From: Wyeomyia smithii
Lineage: Eukaryota; Arthropoda; Insecta; Diptera; Culicidae
Reading direction: 5' to 3'
DNA: 64,000 nucleotides
NCBI RefSeq assembly: GCF_029784165.1
Contig: NC_073694.1
Coordinates: 164,886,118 to 164,950,117, forward strand
The position numbers and the translations under genes are program-made. The notes under the pieces were generated by a model. It did no database searches, had not been told where the DNA came from, and saw only the letters and a program-made list of their open reading frames with translations. Numbering within the stretch: the first letter of the stretch is position 1; each line of letters starts with the position of its first letter. This document shows, in pieces, positions 1 to 10,730 of the stretch.

Positions 1-4
1 TGTT

Positions 5-380
5 AGTGGTAGAAAGATGCGCGAAAATCTATTTTTCATAACCTGTCAGTATTTTCAAACCTTTCTAGTGCCCATTTAGGAATATTTTCAGAATCAAAAA
101 AATATTTTTTTTAATTGATACAAGAGGTCACTCGGAGATGCGTGAAAACCAATTTCCCATCACCTATCAGTATTTTTTAACCATTCTTATGCCCATTTAG
201 GACAATTTTCAACAAGCAAAAAAAAAATTTTTTAATTGATGCAAGACTATTGGTGGTTACTCAAAGATGCGTGAAAACCTATTTCCCATCACCTATTACT
301 ATTTTTGAACCTTTCTTATGCCCATTTTGGACAATTTTTGCATTGGTTTCATCGGTCTCTAAACTTACTACAAACTTTTT
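5..380. repeat. Three-copy tandem repeat of about 125 bp
   Basis: Three diverged copies follow one another. Each contains 'agatgcg' followed by 'tgaaaa' and, about 60 bases on, 'cccattt'. The 'agatgcg' word falls at about 15, 136 and 265, giving periods near 121 and 129 bp. The third copy merges into a T-rich stretch. No coding signal is supported, although the stretch is open in two frames. It probably belongs to the repeat whose end lies at 453-543. Confidence 0.75.
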
Positions 381-452
381 TTTTGAAGCAATTAATAGCC
401 CAAAAACAGTTGCTGTATCATCTATTTTCAATTTCAATACATTTAAAAAAGT

Positions 453-543
453 TACGTTATATCGAGGTAAAAGTTACGTTATATCGAGTTACGTTATATC
501 GAGTTTGCCTTATATCGAGGTTTCCTTATATCGAGGTATGACT
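453..543. mobile_element. Right end of a pogo/Tigger-like element with repeated termini
   Basis: The motif 'ttatatcgag' occurs five times in about 85 bp, and the array ends in 'tcgaggtatgactg' followed by TA. Read on the minus strand the terminus begins CAGTCATACCTCGATATA, which resembles the inverted repeats of pogo/Tigger-type Tc1-mariner elements, and these duplicate TA. The matching left terminus is not in the window, so the element may start to the left of position 1. No transposase is visible. Confidence 0.5.
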
Positions 544-1046
544 GTATAAGAAATACCAGTTATCACACAGAAATCTGTGAACAATCATCAATCGGAACAA
601 ATCAACCTATATTGCAGCCATTCAGGCGCCACTTCGGGTGCTGAAAAAAACAGACGGAAACTGCTGAAAATAGGTTCGGGGTGTATGGAATAGTCTCCCT
701 CGATTGGTAACTTCATTTAAATATTGTTAAAGTTTGCTAACTTAGTTTTACAATCTGAAAACCAGTTTTGACAGAGAAAACGATAGAGAACAGATTGATA
801 TGCTTATGTTTGAATTTCACCCAACACATTTCGAGAATTATTTCGTCTCAATACACAGGAGATTTCTAAAGCTGCTTAGAATTTGTTCCCTACCCTAAAC
901 ACTATGAAAACTTTTTTTCCTTGCCAAATTTTACAAATTGTCACAAAATATAGAATATCTCAAAAAGAAACTTTTTAAAAATCTATTTTTCACCCATCGA
1001 AGATAACATTGTTTACTATAATCAGTCAAAATCTGATGATAGTGAA
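544..1046. other. Intergenic or intronic sequence without recognisable feature
   Basis: I see no coding, RNA or repeat signal beyond AT-rich sequence. It separates the pogo-like terminus from the CR1-type LINE fragment. Confidence 0.5.
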
Positions 1047-2438
1047 ATGAGAAACAAAAAAGGTAAAACTTTCAAAAATAAAACTATTTTTATCAAAACC
1101 GAAATGGTTCCCGTGTTCAAATCTGGCGACAAGAGAAACGTGAGAAATTATCGAGGAATAGCAAGCTTATCGGCAGCGTCAAAACTATTCGAAATAATCG
1201 TTAGTGATGTCATCCGTAGCCAGTCTATAAGCTACATCTCTAATGATCAGCGCGGTTTCATGCCTAGGAGATCTGTTACCACGAATTTGTTGGATTTCAC
1301 CAGCACCTGTATTACTGCAATGGAGAACAAAACTCAAGTAGATGTGATCTACACAGTTTTGAAGGCGGCTTTCGACAAAATCGATCACAATATACTGTTG
1401 GCCAAACTGTCTCGTCTTGGATCTTCTTCGAGGCTGTTATCGTGGATTAGATCTTATCTGACTGGTCGTGAACTTCGTGTTAAAGTTGACTCCAGTGTAT
1501 CTTCGAGTTTCTGCAATTTATCCGGAGTGCCTCAAGGCAGCAACTTAGGTCCGTTGTTGTTTACGCTTTTTTTCAACGACGTTGCTTCGAAATTGCGTCT
1601 GGGTTGCAAACTCATTTACGCTGATGACTTGAAAATATATTTGGTGATTCGTTCAATTGCAGACTGCCACTGTTTGCAAAATCAGCTGAATCTGTTCACG
1701 GACTGGTGCTTTCTAATCGTAAGCGTACCAAAATGCTCCGTCATGACATTCCATCGCTCAAAAAAACCGATTATATTTGATTATTGCATTAGCGGGACTT
1801 CACTCCGAAGGGTTGAGAAAATGAATGACTTGGGAGTCGTTCTGGACCCAATACTGTCATTCAACAACCACTACATCTCGATAATTGCCAAGGCCAATCC
1901 TAAACTTGGTTTCATTTCGAAAGTTGCCAAAGGCTTCAATGATCCATACTGTTGGAAGTCCTTGTATTGTGCGTTGGTGAGAACAATTCTGGAGACCGCT
2001 TGCATTGTCTGAAATCCTGTTGATTCGTGCTGGATCGATAGAATTGAAGGCGTTCAGCGAAGATTTATTCTACTGGCCTTACGTCACCTTCCATGGCGAA
2101 ATCCCCTAGCTCTTCCTGAATATGAAAACAGATGCAAACTTTTAAACATGGACACACTTGAAAAAAGGCGTAAAATTCAACAGGCGTTGTTCGTTGCGAA
2201 ATTGCGCTATGGAGAAGTTAACTCCCCTCGACTACTTTCCATGCTGGATTTTCGTGTGGCTCAACGTCCTCTCCGGTACCGGTCACTGCTGCAGGAAAGA
2301 TTCCACCGTACTGCCTATGCATATGATGCGGCGATACCCTCGATGATTCGTACTTTCATGCTTGTGGGGGATCACTACGACTTTAGTGAAACTTCTAGTC
2401 GTTTTAGAAATAAGATTTCACGTTCGACAATTTTGTAA
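1047..2438 (+). pseudogene. CR1-type non-LTR reverse transcriptase, 5'-truncated and dead
   Basis: This is the 3' part of LINE ORF2 (RT plus C-terminal region). One frame runs through the whole span. It contains the fingers motif VPVFKSGDKRNVRNYRGI, the B motif SGVPQGSNLGPLL, the C motif YADDLKIY, and then the CR1-typical tail (IEGVQRRFILLALRHLPW, TLEKRRKIQQA) with no RNase H. A single in-frame TGA at 2010-2012 sits where the family normally has Trp. In motif A the sequence reads YTVLKAAFDKIDH, so the first catalytic Asp has become Val. The 5' end fades out near 1100; endonuclease and ORF1 are missing. After the stop comes a short AT-rich 3' tail (tttatttattcattaagac). Being a retroelement RT is certain from the motifs; the clade (CR1/T1/Q type) is inferred from the tail. 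Confidence 0.88.
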
Positions 2439-3334
2439 ATTTTTATTTATTCATTAAGACACTACCCATGTCAGATGAAATACAGACAAATACAAAATAC
2501 AAAATATGGTTTGTTTAATTTATTTTATGACATCAGCAAAGTTATAGATGGTATTTTAGTTTTTTCGATGTATAGGAAATTTATTCTTGAGAAATAGTTG
2601 ACAAAATAACTATTTATTGAATATTTCAAAACGTCCACTTTGATAAGATCTGAGTTTTATTTACAAAACCTACACACCTAGTTAGCCAATGCCAAACAAG
2701 TTCAAACATGTTAAAAAAATTATGACTTTTTAAAATATTTTTTTTTTTTTTTTACAATGTATATTTTATTTTAAAGCACAAAATAATTATCTACAGCTTT
2801 GCCAAAAACACTATACCGATCAAAAAAAAACATTTAGACACTTAAAATGTAGTTTATCGTTTATAGATATTTGGCGCAGGAGATTATCCCAAAACTTGAT
2901 GTCACGGGTTTTGTACCGACATAAATTAAACCGCGCAAATCGCAATTACACGCTACGATATCGGATCAACTTTCAAGTATTTGGGATTGACACACTTTCG
3001 CACTTATCTCTTTATCAACTCGCTAATACAGATTCACAATTAGTCCAACAGTTTACAATGAAAAAAATCAAATCGGTTTTAATAACCATTTTCTCTAGTT
3101 TATTTTTGTGTTCATAATATTCAAACTTTCATGCATTTTCAATTTAAAGTGTTTGATTCATAGTCAAATATTGATAATTTTCTATATACTGTATTCGATC
3201 TTTATTCTTCGATAATTTAATATTGATTATGCTTTTTTCGCATTCTGTTCTAATACAACCGAGATTCCACATTCCTTATACTTCGTCGAGAACAAATCAC
3301 GCTACTTAGCTACGCACCAACAAGAAACACTCAC
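2439..3334. other. Non-coding stretch, partly dispersed AT-rich repeat
   Basis: From about 2690 to 2880 the sequence resembles part of the foldback element at 26.4-27.3 kb; both share wording such as 'attatctacaac/gctttgcc' and 'accgatcaaa'. The last part (3300-3334) is intron directly downstream of the receptor exon splice donor. I see no gene. Confidence 0.45.
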
Positions 3335-3493
3335 CTTTCGGAATGCCTTCCGGAAGTTCTCCGAGAGGAAGGCGTACAGCAGGGGATTAATGCAGGAGCT
3401 TGTGTACGCCAGCACATGCGATATAATCTGCAGCGATATCTTAAAGTACGAATCCGAAACGAACACTCCCACGCTCTTCAGTACCAGTATGAC
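3335..3493 (-). CDS. Allatostatin-A-type receptor, TM7 exon
   Basis: This 159 bp exon (53 codons) encodes the end of TM6/ECL3, TM7 and helix 8 of a class A GPCR. It has a canonical acceptor (tttgcag, AG at 3495-3494) and donor (AAAG|GTGAGT, GT at 3334-3333), and both ends are in phase 0. Visible motifs are VILVLKSVGVF, the TM7 hallmark SSCINPLLYAF (NPxxY as NPLLY) and ENFRKAFRK at helix 8. This wording is characteristic of insect allatostatin-A (galanin-like) receptors, which couple through G proteins at the plasma membrane and bind FGL-amide neuropeptides. The preceding exon is at 24310-24579, across a 20.8 kb intron. The C-terminal tail exon is not seen and should lie left of position 1. 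The assignment to AstA over other peptide receptors is inferred from the TM6/TM7 wording. Confidence 0.88.
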
Positions 3494-4647
3494 CTGCAAA
3501 GGAAGCCGAAGCAGAGAAACAATCCAAATGTTATCATCGAATAAATGGCTTACAGTCGATTGTTGTTCAACAAGTGTAAATAATTACATCAATCTGACTC
3601 TTTAGCAGAGTCGAAAAGAAATGGGGGCTGGGAAAATTAGCTAGGGAGGGGTTTTTTATTGACCACTGAACCGCTTCTACTCAAAAAAAAAAAAAGACAC
3701 GAAGCGGAGAACAGATTTAACGGATTTACACTACGACGATTAGAGCAGAACGTGCCAACGAAATGGGTTCCGAATCACGGTCCGACAAAGTATGCGTTAA
3801 TGTGGCAATTCCCACTAATATATTATCTTGCGCCAGGGTAGGGCAGCCGACTTTCCTTCAAATTGCGGCTGCCGTGTAGCGGAAAATTTATGACACACCT
3901 CTGGGACTGGGTGGTATTTTCTGTTGTTCGGTAGGCCTGATTAACGACAGCGCGGATCTTTACTAGGTTGGGAGTTGGTGTGTAGAAGCAAGCAATTATC
4001 AATTAAATGGAAACTTTGCGGGACAACTTGCCGACACTGGAGGGGTGCAAAAATGTGTTTATTTTGAAGGGTTTCGTGATCGGCCATGTGCCATGCGGCC
4101 AGGAAATAAAGAGACGAAATTAATTGGAGTAATCCCGCGAGAGAGGCATGAATGAAAGAGAGGGTCAATATGAATCTGTGTGAGTGCATCTATGGTAATA
4201 GCGCTGGGATTTAATTAAATTCTTTTGTGTGGAGGTCTGTCTCTTAATTTATTCTTTTTGGGGACCATTGAAACTCAACATACATAACATACGGGAGGTT
4301 TTCCGCGTGTTGATGAAATCGTAAAGTTGGATGAGTTGTTTGGTTGTTTGGTCGGATTTACGATGTTATACAGAAAAATCACAAGAAGGTTGTATGCAAA
4401 GCCACGACCGCAAGGTTGAAGTAGAATACTTTTACAAGAAAGAAAACCCGGCTGCTTGCGTGTCAGTCATTTTTTCTAGTAAATAAACGTTGACCGTTCA
4501 TTGGCAGTATTGTAATTTCTTTTTGTCTGATATTTTGAATGAAGTTCATTGAATATTTTTAAATTTTTGTGCAAATGAGAAGTTAAGGTGCTGCCGAATT
4601 GTAATATGCACATTTAATACGACATCATTAAACGGGAACGGAACAAA
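3494..4647 (-). other. Intron of the receptor gene, no recognised element
   Basis: This is the 3' part of the long intron. It contains a short A-run (3680-3693) and AT-rich sequence. I see no open frame with family resemblance and no inverted terminal repeats. Confidence 0.5.
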
Positions 4648-4808
4648 GGCTACGGTTATGCAGAACGCGAATGCCGGCGCGATGCGATTCGCCTTACCGT
4701 GGTGAAATGTACAGCTCTTTTTAAGGCGAAGTAGAGCTATACATTTCAACAGATTTCGTCTTGCCGAATCGCATCGCGCCGTTATTTGCGTTCTGCATGA
4801 CCGTAGCC
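4648..4808. mobile_element. Palindromic foldback MITE (161 bp)
   Basis: The left arm begins ggctacggttatgcagaacg and the right arm is its inverted copy (…gcgttctgcatgaccgtagcc). Arms of roughly 75 bp pair with few mismatches, around the words gcgatgcgattcg and tgtacagctc. Flanks are AAA on both sides, a possible 3 bp duplication. Its core resembles that of the palindrome at 5874-6016. There is no coding capacity; it is probably a non-autonomous DNA element, possibly Harbinger-like. Confidence 0.75.
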
Positions 4809-4889
4809 AAACACTAAGCGACGCAAACACGTAATAATAATCAGAGTATGCATGTAGATGAAGATAATTAACTTTGGATTATAGCGCCA

Positions 4890-5345
4890 AACGAGAAAAT
4901 ATTAACTCTTCAAATAATCATTTGTGTTCTTCAAATTTCAGTTGTTCAATTTAATATCCGATGAAATGTTTGTTTATTATCTGATGTAGCTCTTATATAG
5001 GCCAAATGATGCATTCCCAATTTACTAGGTCCATAACTCTGCCGACCGTGCTTGGAAAAGCGCGGTATAACGACCAATCAGAGGTCGAATTTTGTGTTTT
5101 GACAAGGCTTAAGAGTTTTCAATAGTACAATAGTTCGAATGATAAAATTTCAATTTCATGCATTTGGTAGGAATCTTAGAAGATTTTCTAATCAATTGGT
5201 GCAAAAACGAAGGAAATCCATCGAAAACTAACCGATTTATTAGCATTTGAAATTTTTCTCACTTTTTTCAGTTTTAGATTTTCTTTTCACATCCCTATGT
5301 AGCCGAACTTCCTGAGAGAAGTATTCTAATTTAAAATTAAATCTT
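4890..5345 (-). repeat. Histone-gene-like repeat, copy a (promoter region plus 3' part)
   Basis: Reading on the minus strand, a CCAAT-type box (ctgattgg, 5081-5074) is followed 74 bp later by a TATA box (ctatataa, around 5000-4993). Then comes a degenerate 3' region (ttgaac, ttgaagagttaa) without coding sequence. Copy d at 6830-7805 shares the same promoter region over about 330 bp at high identity, including 'aggtcgaatttt' and 'acatccctatgtagccgaact'. The middle appears deleted. Histone origin is an inference from promoter layout and from the hairpins in sibling copies. Confidence 0.6.
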
Positions 5346-5400
5346 CGTTAATTCATTTGCTGTCCTTATAAGGACAATTGTTCAATTTATCATAGGATGT
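5345..5400 (-). repeat. Isolated histone-type 3' hairpin unit
   Basis: On the minus strand there is a 6 bp stem with a 4 nt loop, TGTCCT-TATA-AGGACA (5376-5361). It is preceded by ttgaaca and followed by gcaaatgaa, in the same context as hairpins at 5763-5778, 7013-7027, 7233-7248 and 15558-15573. Replication-dependent histone mRNAs end in a 6 bp stem with a 4 nt UUUC-like loop; this one has loop TATA. It is probably a fragment of the same repeat family. Confidence 0.45.
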
Positions 5401-5734
5401 AGTGTTTATCTAACATCTCTGTGTTACCCCGATAGTGAGGACTGAGGCGCACGGTCAACACAATGAGAAAGGTGTTTTCACATTGAAAACTAGACACGGC
5501 TTTACTGGAGGAAGTGTTGGCAAATGCATCTACCGCTAATACCACCGCTATCATACGAACGCGCGTCGTTTCATGTGGGGAATATCAAGAACGAAAAATG
5601 ACGCGCGTCTAAGCATTACCCGAACTGTTTCGCCGTGCTGCTCCCATTTACCTTTACATCGGCCTCAGGGAAGTACCGGCTGCATCTGCATCTACCACTG
5701 AGGCTGTCACTATACTGCTATTGGTACCAAAAGC

Positions 5735-6290
5735 TATTAACTCTTCAAATAGGTGTTATATTTGTTCTCAAAAGAACAAATGTTCAATTCAAAATCGGAT
5801 TTACGCAATCGCATCTCTGTAATATTACCGACAATAATATTCTTCTGAACAAAATGATACAACTTTCCCATTAGGTCTCTGCCATAGACGCGAAAAGCGA
5901 CGCGAACCGTTTCGCTCGGCTGTAGGTTAATGTACAGCCATCAGTAGAGCTGTGCATAAACCTACGGCCGAGCGAATCGGTTCGCGCCGCTTTTCGCGTC
6001 TACTATGGCAGAGGCCTTAGAGCTGCATCAGCTGACCCTGCTACTATCGATGCTGATATACCCGCTGCAACAGCTACGCAATGCATAGCCATGCCACAGT
6101 TGTGGCCGCTATACGCTGGCCCAACTGCTGAGCAACTGCTACGCTTATCCGCAGCCATGCCACAGTTGTGGCCGCTATCTGCTATCGATGGTACCCACTG
6201 CTCGCTCCCGCTGCTGCTAAGGGAGGACTGCTGTCGTCACTGTTCAGAACTATTATGAGCGGCTTCGACTAAAACAGGCTCTTATATAGG
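5735..6290 (-). repeat. Histone-gene-like repeat, copy c, split by a MITE
   Basis: On the minus strand it begins at a TATA box (6289-6282), is followed by a leader that matches copy d (gagcctgtttnagtcgaagc, cataatagttct), continues through a CAG/GCTG-rich body, and ends in a hairpin TGTTCT-TTTG-AGAACA (5778-5763) and ttgaagagttaata. The palindromic element 5874-6016 interrupts it. The body contains a direct repeat of 'gccatgccacagttgtggccgctat' wording (about 6089-6113 and 6154-6178). No intact reading frame remains. Confidence 0.55.
5874..6016. mobile_element. Palindromic MITE with TTA duplication (143 bp)
   Basis: The two halves are almost perfect inverted copies: ggtctctgccatagacgcga on the left and the inverse ending …ctatggcagaggcc on the right. 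TTA flanks both sides (5871-5873 and 6017-6019), the duplication typical of PIF/Harbinger elements. The short centre (gtacagccatcagtagagctgtgc-type wording, split here) resembles the centre of the 4648-4808 element, so the two are probably one family. It sits inside the histone-like repeat copy c. Confidence 0.8.
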
Positions 6291-6829
6291 GATGAAAATA
6301 GGAATGAATTATTTTTCGTAGGTGGTGGAATGACATAACTTGAAAAATATGTGTGACTTCATTCCGGCTCAGAGCGATCATTTGATAAGCTCCACCTCTT
6401 TTTTCAGTTTCTAAAGTTTTTCCTCAGTTTCGTAGCACGGATGCACAAAAATGATTTCTTGTCGAGCCGGACCGATAGCACTCTCATTGAAGCAACAAAA
6501 TAACATGTTTTGTGTCGTGTTGTGCAGCTTGGTTGAAGAAAATGTTCCCGTCCCCGTGTCGCATGTAAGCAGATTATTGCGTTCAGTAGACAGTAGATAG
6601 TGTATCCAGCGAATAAACACCGATGGTGCTCTCACGCACGCAACGGTTTTAACCCGTATCTTATTGCGGTTTGTAACATCAAGCGATTTCGTTTGCTCGC
6701 TGTTGCGTGTTGCATCATGTTGCAGCTTGTCAGCTGGGAGACGACGAAATTCTGTTTATGCTGATTGATTGAATCGACTTCATATTAGCTCTGCATAGTC
6801 GAACTAACTGCTTTTGTGAATGCGTACTA

Positions 6830-7805
6830 ACAGGGCAATTTATTATTCAATGTCGGTTACGCTGATCGCAGCCTTTGCGCTGCCCCTACAGTGGGGAGTT
6901 TACTAAATAAAGTAAAAATTAGACAACTACAACAGAATTTGATTGCATCCCGCACAGAATGTCTGCTTGTGTTGATGCCAAAAAATTATTAACCTTCAAT
7001 TATTTTTTTATTTGCCTTGAAAAAGCATGTTGCGGTTCAAAATCGGTTGCTAATTACAACCTTTAAGTTGCCCTAACATTGGGGGAATTAAGATACACGG
7101 ACAACATGCACTGTGGAAGCTATTTCACATTCAGTAAATTAGACGGGTGCGACAAATTTGAATTGCTAGGATGCAACACAGAATGCTTGCTTGCGTTGAC
7201 AAAAATTATTAACTTTCAATGACTTGTTTATTTGCCTTAAAAAAGGCATTTTGATTTCCGATATTGGATTTCCTGATGGCAATCATCATGCTGCCCCAAC
7301 ACGGGGGGAATAATGGCTGTCTGGCGACACACGCTGAGAAAAACCGCGCTGCTCCTGAGACTTGGTGGCCAACCACAGGGCTAGTGCTGCTGCTAAAGAA
7401 GGACGACTGCTGTTGTCGCTGTCTAGAACTATTATGAGCGGCTCCGGCTGAAACAGGCTCTTATATAGGCCAAATAGCATGTTTTCAATTGCAAGGTATA
7501 TGAACCTGTCGACCGTGCTTGGGAAGCAAGCATATAACGACCAATCAGAGGTCGAATTTTTCGTTTCGACGAGGCTTGACTATTTTCAATAGTACAATAG
7601 TGTGAATAATAAAATTACAATTATCTTATTTTGGGAAGAATCTTAGAAGATTTTGCAATCTATTGCTGCAAGAACGAAGGAAATCCATCGAATACTAACC
7701 GATTTATTAGCATTTGAAATTGGACATATTTTTCACTTTTTTCAATTTTAGATTTTCATTTCACATCCCTATGTAGCCGAACTTCCTGAGAGAAGTATTC
7801 TACTT
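6830..7805 (-). repeat. Histone-gene-like repeat, copy d with tandem 3' units
   Basis: In minus-strand order: an upstream region shared with copy a, a CCAAT-type box (7548-7541), a TATA box 73 bp on (7468-7461), a leader (cataatagttctagacagcg), a degenerate body containing ggttggcca and gagcagcgcggt, then a 3' unit. The 3' unit starts at a CCCC…GGGGCAGC word, continues through a hairpin TGCCTT-TTTT-AAGGCA (7248-7233) and ends in ttgaa(a/g)gttaat. It is repeated with a second hairpin TGCTT-TTTC-AAGGCA (7027-7013) and a third partial unit ending near 6830. The frame 7286-7480 is open but I do not regard it as a gene. Confidence 0.6.
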
Positions 7806-8637
7806 CAAAAAACATTGCGAAACTAAAATCAATAAATAACACAATTATTAGCGAAAAAAGAATAAATTACAACATCACTGCGAAATTACATTCCCGTCCA
7901 TAGTTCGTTTAAGGGGTGAGGAAGTACCCAGTGCCCTTCAGGCATACAGAAAAGGGGTGAGGAATTCGTCGTTTTATACACAGCAAATGCTGACAGTAAA
8001 TTCCTACCACTGAATAATTCCATCAATTCAATTTTCATCCTGATTCGCATTATTTACAATTTTTTTTGCAGCGCACGCCGCCGGCACTTATTTTTTGTTA
8101 AGCAAACATTTCAACTGATGTTTATATCAAGGTTATTTGCGAAATTTCGAAAAACCTAATATGCTTTCAGAAATTTATTACATTGTTACCTTCCATTGTG
8201 TTTCACAGCATATAATCCGGTTCTCTCTGCGAATGCAGGTGGAATACTTTATTTCATTCTACAAATTTATGAAATAATCAAGCTTTCGATTTTAAAAAAG
8301 GTTGAACCCCTTATTTGGACTTTTCGACAAAGGCCATGACGCACCCACACGCAAACCACATAAACAAGGAAGTTATTCGATGTCCGTCGTTACTGGCGTA
8401 TGGTATAGCTCGAGAGCAAAACAATACTAAGCTATAATTAGTCAATATTTGCAGTAATCAACATTGGTAGAATGTATCCAAACATCACGAAATTTCAGCC
8501 CACGAATCGGTGCCGGCCGGAATCAATGCCGCACTAATTTACTAAGTTTGCAAACAACTACTTTACATCCGCTTCCGGTGTCGGTTCCGCTATGCAAACT
8601 GCACGTGCATCACAAAATTTACTCCCACATACAATTA
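7806..8637. other. Intronic sequence without recognised feature
   Basis: AT-rich intron sequence. I see no terminal repeats or protein resemblance. It includes part of the left flank of the MITE at 8638. Confidence 0.4.
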
Positions 8638-9359
8638 GGGTAAATAGGTATAATACGCCCCCCCTAAGGAACATCGTCAATATTGTAGCTATGTTTATCA
8701 CAAACAACAAATCTTTCATGCAGTTGGATACACTATTTAGTTGGTAATGCACTGCTATTATTTTGTTTTGTAATTACTGTTACACAAAAACGCCATAATT
8801 TTATTAAAAAAGTTGACTAAATTGCAAGCTTTCCAATCTACCGGGGCAAAACGCCCCAGATGCAGTATAATATGCCCCATGCAGTAGCTTCATATGCCAG
8901 CACAGCATGCGAAGCGAAACAGCGCTTGAAGTCTCAGAAGCAAACGCTGAAGCAATGAACAAATCAGCCGGGCTAGCGGTGGGGCATATTGCCCGGGCGC
9001 TGTAATGAAGCAGAAAGCATTGAATACTTAAGCAAATCATACAATTTTTATCGTTTCTTCACTAGATACAGCTGCTTAAAGGTTCATTTGAGATATATAA
9101 GTGCAAATAGCAGATAATAAACTTTATACATTAGTGGAAAAACGTTACGGAAACGCTGCAAAAAATTAGATCTGAAGCAGCTCAAATCAAAATTGATTTT
9201 TGTTTATTTTTGCTAGTGAAAATTATCAAACTTGCACAGAAGGTTGGTCCTATGACCCGCTACGGATTCCCAATAGTCTTATGTCTTATTTTTTGTGTGT
9301 TTCCGAAAAAATGGACTGGGGCGTTATGCCCCGGGGGGGCGTTTTATACATATTTACCC
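8638..9359. mobile_element. 722 bp MITE with TA target duplication
   Basis: The terminal inverted repeats are about 26 bp: gggtaaataggtataatacg on the left and the inverse of gggtaaatatgtataaaacg on the right, each continuing into a C-run. TA flanks both ends (8636-8637 and 9360-9361). Internally, words of the form 'ggggc…gcccc' recur near both ends (8843, 8875, 9318), so the termini are partly repeated. Short open frames inside have no family resemblance. TA duplication suggests mobilisation by a Tc1/mariner-type transposase. Confidence 0.85.
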
Positions 9360-10232
9360 TACATCAGTGCACCCCTCCCCCGCCGATCAAACCACCAGAC
9401 AATTATTACCCGCTCGGTTATGATAGCAGTTTCTGTGCACTCTGACAGGTTGTATCCGGCTGCTTCACGGGTTTACCACACGCCCGAGGAAAGTGGTTAG
9501 CTCTAGCGGGTAACGGGCATCTTCTCGCCTGATAGAACCTTCCGGCTTCTTTTTATTCTTTGCCGTTAGCCAGACTCCCGGGCAGATTTGCTTCAGCTAG
9601 TTATTCCTTGTTGAAACATCCATGCTGCGGTAAGCCGTGAAAATCTGCGTGCATTGGATTTATGAGAAACGGTTTACTTAGTGCCAGGCTCGTCTAAAAT
9701 GTTAAAATCGGCTGTTTTAAATCAGCATATAAAACGAGCGAATCAAACGTTCAAAGTTAAGCGAGATGTTTGCATAATATTAGAAATGATTCCTAATTTA
9801 ATTTTCAAAATTATTGGAACTGGTGATGCTGAGCGAATCCTGCCAATTTGCATAGTTTTCTGTCAGTTTTTTAACCAGATTGTGAAGTTTGTTGCGTTTG
9901 CTACGCAAATTCAAAGGTGTTTTGCTAGCACGGCGAACGTTCCAGCTTTCAACGAACGTTGATAAAGCTTTCGGACAGCTCAGTCCCGCACACTAACGTC
10001 TAATTATAGTAGCTGAACAAAACAAAACTCCGTATCAGTGCTGATTACACAACAACTGATCTTTTTCAATTTTCACTTCTAATGAACGCAGCTCCCTTCC
10101 TGACTTCATTAGGTTTACATTCCTGTAACGATACATCATATTCTAATGAAATATTTCACGCGCAACATTCTTGGACAAACAATAAAATCCTATTGAAAAT
10201 CCAACCAAATGATCATCACTGTTTTTTGGTAA
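9360..10232. other. Intronic sequence without recognised feature
   Basis: A 93-codon frame (9681-9962, plus) is open but resembles nothing I know and has no supporting context. The stretch 9420-9620 is less AT-rich than its surroundings and might be a decayed element. Confidence 0.4.
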
Positions 10233-10507
10233 AGCGTCGTACGCAAATTACGTAACGCTAAAAATCTAGATTTCAGACCCCCTCCTCCCATTTGTAACGA
10301 TAGGTAACGTTCGATATGACTACCCCCTCCCTAAAATTACGTAACGCTAAACATCCTGACCCCCTTCCGAAATTCTCAATTTCGAGGAAACATCACAGTT
10401 ACGTAACTGTCTCTACTACCCCCCACCCCTCCTCCTATGTAACAATAAGTACCGCAGACACAACCCCTTTCCCCCCTTCATGCGTTACGTAATTTGTGTA
10501 CGACGCT
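10233..10507. mobile_element. 275 bp MITE with acgtaacgc-type inverted repeats
   Basis: The left end agcgtcgtacgcaaattacg matches the inverse of the right end (agcgtcgtacacaaattacg) over 26 bp (10233-10258 and 10482-10507). The interior is strongly C-rich on the plus strand (runs such as gaccccctcctccc, taccccccacccctcc) and holds further 'acgtaac' words. The flanks do not give a clear target duplication. There is no coding capacity. Confidence 0.85.
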
Positions 10508-10730
10508 CAAATCGAAAATTAAAATCAAACAGCAAGTGTTACTAAAATGAAACGCCAAGATTTACCTAAAAGCGGACTTTCCAGAGCCGGTTTTGTGGTA
10601 GTACAGGGTGGCAACATAGAAGTGATACACATGTTCGAACAAACATCTGAGCATGTTCTGAAAGAGTGACGTATTCACTGTTTATTCAGAATAAATACAG
10701 TCAGTTCCGCTCTCAGGAAAATTACATGGA

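Noticed and set aside
6030..6250. Possible glutamine/alanine-rich coding stretch with GCTG/CAG repeats
   Set aside because: Stops in all frames and correspondence to the body of the histone-like repeat make coding unlikely.
9681..9962. 93-codon plus-strand frame in the intron
   Set aside because: No recognisable motif, no splice context, and of the length expected by chance in this much AT-rich DNA.
10233..10507. C-rich repeated words as a CRISPR-like or zinc-finger target array
   Set aside because: The inverted ends show a MITE; the C-rich words are irregular and not spaced direct repeats.
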